64,000 nucleotides of DNA, taken from contig CAIIXF020000006.1 of the NCBI GenBank assembly GCA_903813345.2, forward strand, positions 29,087,936 through 29,151,935. The letters are read 5' to 3'. Every line of letters begins with the position of its first letter. Positions within the stretch are counted from its first letter, which is position 1. Below are positions 60,501 through 64,000 of the stretch, one piece after another. Made by a program: the position numbers and the translations under genes. The notes beneath the pieces are model-generated. The model was not told the DNA's origin, did no database searches, and worked only from the letters and a program-made list of their open reading frames with translations. The stretch is from Owenia fusiformis. Its lineage: Eukaryota; Annelida; Polychaeta; Sabellida; Oweniidae.

Positions 60501-62402
60501 TTGTGGTAGGAACATCAGTGGTAGAAGCATCAGTCCCTGCGGTAGTCACTGTGCTTGTAGCATCAGTTAATGTTGTTGTAGCATCAGTTACTGTTGTTGT
60601 AGCATCAGTGGTAGTAGCACCAGTCATTGTTGTAGTAGCCTCAGTGGTAGTAGCGTCAGTTGCTGCTGTTGTAGCATCAGTGGTAGCAGCATCAGTCACT
60701 GTGGTAGTAGCATCAGTGGTAGTAGCATCAGTCACTGTGGAAGTAGCATCAGTGGTTGTAGCATCAGTCACTGTGGTAGCAGAATCAGTGGTTGTAGCAT
60801 CAGTCACTGTGGTAGTAGCATCAGTGGTAGTAGCATCAGTCACTGTGGTAGTAGCATCAGTTGTCGTAGGATCAGTCACTGTGGTAGTAGCATCAGTGGT
60901 AATAGCATCAGTCACTGTGGTGGTAACATCAGTGGTAGTAGCATCAGCCACTTTGGTGGTAACATCACTGGTTGTAGCATCAGTCACTGTGGTAGTAGCA
61001 TCAGTGGTTGTAGCATCAGTCACCGTGGTAGTAGCATCAGTGGTTGTAGCATCAGTCACTGTGGTAGTAGCTTCAGTGGTAGTAGCATCAGTCACTGTGG
61101 TGGTAATATCAGTGGTAGTAGCATCAGCCACTTTGGTGGTAACATCACTGGTTGTAGCATCAGTCACTGTGGTAGTAGCATCAGTGGTTGTAGCATCAGT
61201 CACCGTGGTAGTAGCATCAGTGGTTGTAGCATCAGTCACTGTGGTAGTAGCATCAGTGGTTGTAGCATCAGTCACTGTGGCAGTAGCATCAGTTGTAGTA
61301 GCATCAGTCACTGTGATAGTAGCATCAGTGGTTGTAGCATCAGTCACTTTGGTAGTAGCTTCAGTGGTAGTAGCATCAGTCACTGTGGTGGTAACATCAG
61401 TGGTAGTAGCACCAGTCACTGCGGTAGTAACATCAGTGGTAATAGCATCAGTCACTGTGGTAGTAGTTTCAGTGGTAGTAGCATCTGTCACTGTTGTTGT
61501 AGCATCAGTGGTAGTAGCATCAGTCACTGTGGTAGTAGCATCATTGGTAGTAGCATCAGTCACTGTGGTAGTAGCATCAGTGGTAGTAGCATCAGTCACT
61601 GTTGTTGTATCATCAGTGGTAGTAGCATCAGTCACTGTGGTAGTAGCTTCAGTGGTAGTAGCATCAGTCACTGTGATAGTAGCATCAGTGGTAGTAGCAT
61701 CAGTCACTGTTGTTGTATCATCAGTGGTAGTAGCATCAGTCACTGTGGTAGTAGCTTCAGTGGTAGTAGCATCAGTCACTGTGGTAGTAACATCAGTGGT
61801 AGTAGCATCAGTCACTGTGGTAGTAACATCAGTGGTAGTAGCATCAGTCACTGTTGTTGTATCATCAGTGGTAGTAGCATCAGCCATTGTGGTAGGAACA
61901 TCAGTGGTAGAAGCATCAGTCCCTGCGGTAGTCACTGTGCTTGTAGCATCAGTTAATGTTGTTGTAGCATCAGTTACTGTTGTTGTAGCATCAGTTACTG
62001 TTGTTGTAGCATCAGTCACTGTTGTTGTAGCATCAGTGGTAGTAGCATCAGTCACTGTGGTTGTAGTAAGTTCCAACAGCCTGCGAAATCCTCTCATTGG
62101 TAATTTTTTCATGACTCCCGTGGCATTTGTGATTGTAGCATCATTGGTGGGGCCAGTAAGGTCTCTTCGAAATCTCCTGAATAATCCTTTCATGACTGTC
62201 GTAGCATTAGTTTTAGTAGTAATACCATCAGCCACTGTTGTAGCAGCAGTGGTAGAAGCACCAGCTATTTTTGTTGCAGCATACGTATTGGTAGAAGCAG
62301 TAGCATTCTTGATAAATATTATTTTTGATAATTTATTCAACACTGTTGTAGCATCACTGGTATTTGATTTGGTCGCCTTTCTTGTAACGATATTGTTAAT
62401 AT
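23139..62402 (-). CDS. Giant Thr-rich, mucin-like single-pass membrane protein (7 exons visible, 5' end missing)
   Basis: Exons on the - strand, in transcript order: 62402-54006, 53849-51606, 51450-49984, 49827-47584, 47428-44360, 44203-42746 and 42589-23139. All six introns are GT-AG and phase 1, and all internal exons are multiples of three. The joined 38,330 nt give 12,775 codons and a TAG at 23139-23141. Order of regions: a short unique N-terminal part with basic RFRR; roughly a thousand 11-12-residue repeats of the type TDVTTTVTDATT; a stalk with four N-x-T sequons; one transmembrane helix; a 92-residue tail. The repeat is essentially Thr, Asp, Ala and Val with no Cys, so it is probably a heavily O-glycosylated, acidic, extended ectodomain (inference). 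No SEA, EGF or VWD domain is seen. I recognise no named family member. Strand choice rests on splice signals, the transmembrane/tail region and composition. Confidence 0.82.
23142..23417 (-). other. Cytoplasmic tail with Tyr motifs
   Basis: 92 residues after the membrane helix. YENF fits both pY-x-N (Grb2-type SH2 binding) and YxxPhi endocytic signals. YHGF is another YxxPhi. SESES-type clusters are casein-kinase-2-like. PYSQPLP and FYPSPSGP are Pro-rich. No catalytic domain. Function is inference from short motifs only. Confidence 0.6.
23418..23504 (-). other. Transmembrane helix of the mucin-like protein
   Basis: 29 residues without charge, GVVLTSAVAAGGG followed by IFIFAFLCCGVCIFFV, flanked outside by DEFA and inside by RKRRKH. 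This is the only hydrophobic segment long enough to span a membrane in the visible product. The two Cys near the cytoplasmic face could be palmitoylated (inference). Confidence 0.9.
25400..41100. repeat. Nested segmental duplications inside the terminal exon
   Basis: Higher-order blocks seen by matching rare unit variants: about 25500-26400 with 29800-30700 (offset about 4,293 bp); about 30236-32070 with 33596-35430 (offset 3,360 bp); 34576-35400 with 35440-36260 (offset 864 bp); 32100-33700 with 36360-37950 (offset about 4,257 bp). The rare variant ACTGGTATTGTAGC also recurs near 38053, 40033 and 40865. All offsets keep the reading frame. Boundaries are approximate. Confidence 0.7.
42590..42745 (-). 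other. Intron 6 of the mucin-like gene (156 bp)
   Basis: Last of six near-identical introns and a duplicate of intron 5 at 1,614 bp. GT-AG, phase 1. It separates exon 6 from the 19.5-kb terminal exon. Confidence 0.85.
42746..44203 (-). CDS. Mucin-like gene, exon 6 (1,458 bp)
   Basis: 486 codons, phase 1-1, Thr-rich repeat. Similar over nearly its whole length to the 3' part of exon 5 at an offset of 1,614 bp. Contains the TTAGTDASTTDVPTTMADAT variant and, near its 3' end, TTTLIESTSTDVTTTVADVT just before the donor. Confidence 0.8.
44204..44359 (-). other. Intron 5 of the mucin-like gene (156 bp)
   Basis: Same intron family. Here the branch-point region reads CTATAAC rather than CTCTAAC, a difference shared only with intron 6, so introns 5 and 6 form a subgroup generated by the 1,614-bp duplication. 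Confidence 0.85.
44360..47428 (-). CDS. Mucin-like gene, exon 5 (3,069 bp)
   Basis: 1,023 codons, phase 1-1. It contains an internal tandem duplication: about 44960-46100 and 46100-47240 match at an offset of 1,143-1,179 bp with a 36-bp indel (one repeat unit). Distinctive motifs GTSTVTTAGTDASTTDVPTT and VAGASTTTEATTT occur once per copy. The 3' end resembles exon 6 at an offset of 1,614 bp. Confidence 0.8.
47429..47583 (-). other. Intron 4 of the mucin-like gene (155 bp)
   Basis: Duplicate of intron 2 at a 4,022-bp offset, with the same 1-nt shorter A-run. Phase 1, GT-AG. Confidence 0.85.
47584..49827 (-). CDS. Mucin-like gene, exon 4 (2,244 bp)
   Basis: 748 codons, phase 1-1. The same sequence as exon 2 in every stretch I compared, so it is a duplicate product of the 4,022-bp tandem duplication. 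Includes unusual repeat variants TTTTTVTDATTATDVTTTL and ASTTTEATTTETDI. Confidence 0.8.
49828..49983 (-). other. Intron 3 of the mucin-like gene (156 bp)
   Basis: Apparently identical to intron 1, exactly 4,022 bp away. Donor GTACAT, branch-point candidate CTCTAAC, acceptor TTCTTTTTAG, phase 1. Confidence 0.85.
49984..51450 (-). CDS. Mucin-like gene, exon 3 (1,467 bp)
   Basis: 489 codons of Thr-rich repeat, phase 1-1. From its 5' end (51450) to about 50214 it appears identical to the 5' part of exon 5 (47428 to about 46192). It then diverges at the duplication junction into a shorter 3' end shared with the 3' end of exon 1. This is a hybrid exon created by the tandem-duplication breakpoint. 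Confidence 0.8.
51451..51605 (-). other. Intron 2 of the mucin-like gene (155 bp)
   Basis: Same sequence as intron 1 except for point differences and one fewer base in an A-run (GCGAAAAAGC on the + strand), giving 155 bp instead of 156. The single-base length change would break any reading frame while the flanking repeats stay in frame, which supports a spliced-out segment. Confidence 0.85.
51606..53849 (-). CDS. Mucin-like gene, exon 2 (2,244 bp)
   Basis: 748 codons of Thr/Asp/Ala/Val repeat, phase 1 on both sides. It starts DTITDATTTDATTVTD after splicing. It appears identical to exon 4 (47584-49827), 4,022 bp away. Units are less regular than in exon 1: 11-residue variants (ATTVTD instead of ATTTVTD) and Glu-containing variants (TETD) are frequent. 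Confidence 0.8.
53850..54005 (-). other. Intron 1 of the mucin-like gene (156 bp)
   Basis: Transcript-sense boundaries: ACTG|GTACATTTAGG at the donor and AATTTCTTTTTAG|ATACT at the acceptor. A good branch-point candidate, CTCTAAC, lies 22 nt upstream of the acceptor. Joining gives ATDTITDATTT in frame. Read through instead, it contributes FRFWATDIRCFF and then a stop. Five near-identical copies of this intron follow in the gene. Confidence 0.85.
54006..62402 (-). CDS. Mucin-like gene, visible exon 1 (N-terminal unique part plus repeats)
   Basis: Starts after the acceptor ATTGTACTTTTAG (complement of 62403-62415) in phase 1, reading DINNIVTRKATKSNTSDATT, then VLNKLSKIIFIKNATAS. About 110 residues of non-canonical sequence precede the regular array. 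They include two related blocks, NATTVMKGLFRRFRRDLTG and NATGVMKKLPMRGFRRLLEL. About 2,700 residues of Thr repeats then run to the phase-1 donor (ACTG|GTACAT). No in-frame ATG suitable as a start and no signal peptide lie in this exon, so at least one 5' exon is missing. The repeat here is the most regular in the gene, nearly all 36-bp units. Confidence 0.78.
62164..62175 (-). other. Putative furin-type cleavage motif RFRR in the mucin-like N-terminus
   Basis: On the - strand the frame of the repeat reads KGLFRRFRRDLTG. RFRR followed by Asp meets the R-x-(K/R)-R rule for proprotein convertases. It lies about 80 residues from the start of the first visible exon and is the only such site I noticed in an otherwise Arg-poor protein. 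A related downstream block (MRGFRRLLEL) lacks the full motif. Cleavage is inference. Confidence 0.45.
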
Positions 62403-62702
62403 CTAAAAGTACAATGTATAGATTAAGGGCGGACCTTGAATTAAGGGGGGAGGGGAGAAAGTAAAAAAGAAATAATCTAATTTCAACATTTGGCCCAATT
62501 AATTTCTAGACAACTATGCCCCAGAATAAAGAAATAATGCCCAGTGACTTATTAATGCTAGTTTGTTATCTTCATCTAAATAAATAATAAATCACCCTCT
62601 GCAAATTGAGTGTAAAGAAAACAATTGGTGTCGTTTATATACATCGTTTTCTGCATTCGTGTAATATCCACACCTTTTTACCCTGACAACAACACGCAAC
62701 GG

Positions 62703-62710
62703 TGACGTCA
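62703..62710. promoter_or_regulatory. CRE-type palindrome TGACGTCA
   Basis: A perfect 8-bp consensus for CREB/ATF bZIP proteins, about 300 bp upstream (transcript sense) of the first visible mucin-like exon. A single 8-mer is weak evidence of function. Whether this is promoter or intron is unknown. Confidence 0.25.
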
Positions 62711-63509
62711 GATTACGTTGCCTTAACTTTGCTGACATGCTTATTTCCTCAAAGCAAATGCTGTGTGGCGGAATTTTTGTTCATAATGACAAAAATCTAT
62801 AGGCAATAAAATTGTACTTCTCTAAATATGTTTTCAAAACATCACTGAATATGAAAAAAGTTGTAAATAAAGTTGATCCATTGGTGAGCCCTATAATTAT
62901 TTACTTGGCCGAAAACTTATTAAATGGTCATTGGAATATGTGAAAATCATTTAATAAAATAGGAATGATACCAAGGTCCATTGACAACAAATACTTTTGA
63001 ATAAAAATGACATTTTAAGGTCAGAAATATCTCATTTTTACCATAATTGTTTTTAATAACATTATCACGCCATAATGGACTATCATTACATTCCAATATC
63101 AATACCTCCTATTTTGCATTTTTTACTGGTATTATTTGTATTTTTTTTAATATCATTTTTTGACTACTATGTTGCACCTTGTGGTAGGACATTTGGACCC
63201 TTCGTGTCACCTTTGCGACTGCGTATGCAATTCAAAGTAAATAGCTAGACAATGAGCCAATCTACGATGCCTATGGGCCAGTTTTGGTCATACTATCCCA
63301 AAATATGATTATCATAACTTAGCGCATATATATGGCCTATGATGCACGCTATATTCATCTTTAGTCACATAGTTTCAGTATGATTTTATACAAAAAAGAA
63401 ATACTCATCATATCAAACATGAAGTACCCGGCCTAAACACTCGGTGCGGTTAAGTCTTAAAATGAAATCAAAGTTCATTCAAAATGCACTCGGAAGTCTC
63501 ATGAATTTA

Positions 63510-63756
63510 CAGGGTGTCAAATAAATATGTCCTCTCTCCCCCTAATTTCCAAAGTATGAACATTTGTGCATAGTTTTGTGCTCTAGTTGAGTTAGTCATC
63601 TGAGACGTCCCTTGGAGTTGCTCCCTGAAGCTAGAGACATATAAAAGAGATTTGATGTACCAAACAACATTTCAGATATCATGCAAACGAAAATGTTATG
63701 CAACATCATAAGAATGTTAAAGTTAGAGGGGGAAAACGTATTTATTTGATACCCTG
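63510..63756. mobile_element. TA-flanked MITE with CAGGGTGTCAAATAAATA termini
   Basis: Left end CAGGGTGTCAAATAAATATG and right end TATTTATTTGATACCCTG are inverted repeats bounded by TA dinucleotides. Inner CTCTCTCCCCCTAA and TTAGAGGGGGAAAA also pair imperfectly. 247 bp, non-coding. CAGGGTG ends plus TA target suggest a Tc1/mariner-type source, as for the element at 19789-20781. Confidence 0.75.
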
Positions 63757-64000
63757 TATAAAGAATCAAAAGGCAAAAATGCTAAATACTCGTAAATGAG
63801 TTTCATCCATGATATTTTTGATGAAAACAAGTCAGAGAAACACAATGCAAGAAGTCAGGCATTTTATAAGCCAAATAACAAGCATTCCAATGTATTCAAC
63901 GATTATGCATCTAAAATGTGTGTGCTTTCCATACTATTGCACTTTTTTCCTTTGACAGCTTATTTTCAATGTTTGATTGACGCATATGATAACGATAAGT

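Larger units (their letters stand above)
23700..62080. repeat. Coding minisatellite, about 36-bp period (12-residue repeat)
   Basis: On the + strand the unit reads GTGGTAGTAGCATCAGTCAC then TGTGGTAGTAACATCA. It is 36 bp made of two related 18-bp halves (…GTAGCATCAGTCACTGTG / GTAGTAACATCAGTGGTA), so an 18-bp ancestor doubled. Length variants of 33 bp are common, and rarer indels are also multiples of three. Because the unit is a multiple of three and has no stop in several frames, the opposite strand is also open for thousands of codons (Val/Ala/Ser/Thr repeats) and a third frame reads SISHCGSSISG. Only the - strand Thr/Asp frame links to non-repetitive coding ends and to matched splice sites. 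Confidence 0.9.
62403..64000 (-). other. 5' intron or flank of the mucin-like gene, no exon recognised
   Basis: In transcript sense a C/T-rich tract and acceptor precede 62402. Beyond it I see no ATG followed by a hydrophobic signal sequence with a phase-1 donor. A perfect TGACGTCA palindrome lies at 62703-62710 and a MITE at 63510-63756. The rest is AT-rich and unassigned. Confidence 0.5.

Noticed and set aside
23700-62080. CRISPR array or bacterial repeat protein
   Set aside because: No constant repeat/unique spacer alternation; the setting is eukaryotic with introns and MITEs.
62471-62489. ATG at 62489 (- strand) beginning MLKLDYFFFTFSPPP as a signal peptide
   Set aside because: Its frame runs to a stop at the intron acceptor and does not connect to the Thr-rich frame; the pyrimidine richness is better explained as the 3' end of an intron.
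62680-62738. ATG at 62738 (- strand) encoding MSAKLRQRNLTSPLRVVVR before a GTAAAA donor
   Set aside because: Not hydrophobic, and the donor is phase 0 whereas the acceptor at 62402 needs phase 1.

Overview
The window is animal (metazoan) nuclear DNA. It is AT-rich and intron-bearing, has many short terminal-inverted-repeat transposons, and has no prokaryotic gene organisation. The exon content (a PLAT-domain stereociliary-type protein) and the abundance of TACATGTA-like words and marine-invertebrate-type MITEs fit a marine invertebrate. A mollusc such as a bivalve is my best guess, but this is inference; nothing in the window fixes the phylum.

Left part (about 2.0-16.8 kb, + strand): the 3' part of a LOXHD1-like gene. 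Seventeen exons can be joined with GT-AG introns into one uninterrupted frame of 989 codons plus stop. It encodes seven consecutive PLAT/LH2 domains. Every domain begins at a phase-1 intron, so each domain is a symmetric 1-1 module. The 5' part of the gene lies outside the window. Two extra in-frame candidate microexons (36 nt and 9 nt) sit in the two longest downstream introns. Introns and the 3' flank carry several MITE families.

Middle (16.8-23.1 kb): a convergent intergenic region holding a 3' UTR of unknown length, a palindromic Tc1/mariner fold-back relic, a piggyBac-type TTAA MITE, a 'CAGGCCCGTAGCC' MITE (second copy of one at 0.6 kb) and an element with CAGTGATCTCCCC ends.

Right part (23.1-62.4 kb, - strand): almost 40 kb of minisatellite-like repeat with a roughly 36-bp period. 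I interpret it as the coding sequence of one gigantic membrane-anchored, Thr-rich mucin-like protein. Seven open exons are separated by six nearly identical introns of 155-156 bp, all phase 1. Splicing gives a single frame of 12,775 codons plus stop. The frame begins at an acceptor at 62402 (first exon or exons not found) and ends in a unique juxtamembrane stalk, one transmembrane helix and a 92-residue cytoplasmic tail with Tyr motifs. The apparent separate ORFs beginning MNFFLDT are artefacts of reading out of these introns. The array has grown by nested segmental duplication, including an apparently perfect 4,022-bp tandem duplication carrying two exons and two introns. The opposite strand is also open over thousands of codons (Val/Ser/Ala-rich), which I regard as a shadow.

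The last 1.6 kb (62.4-64 kb) should contain the 5' intron or promoter of the mucin gene. I see a perfect CRE-type palindrome and one more MITE there, but no convincing signal-peptide exon.
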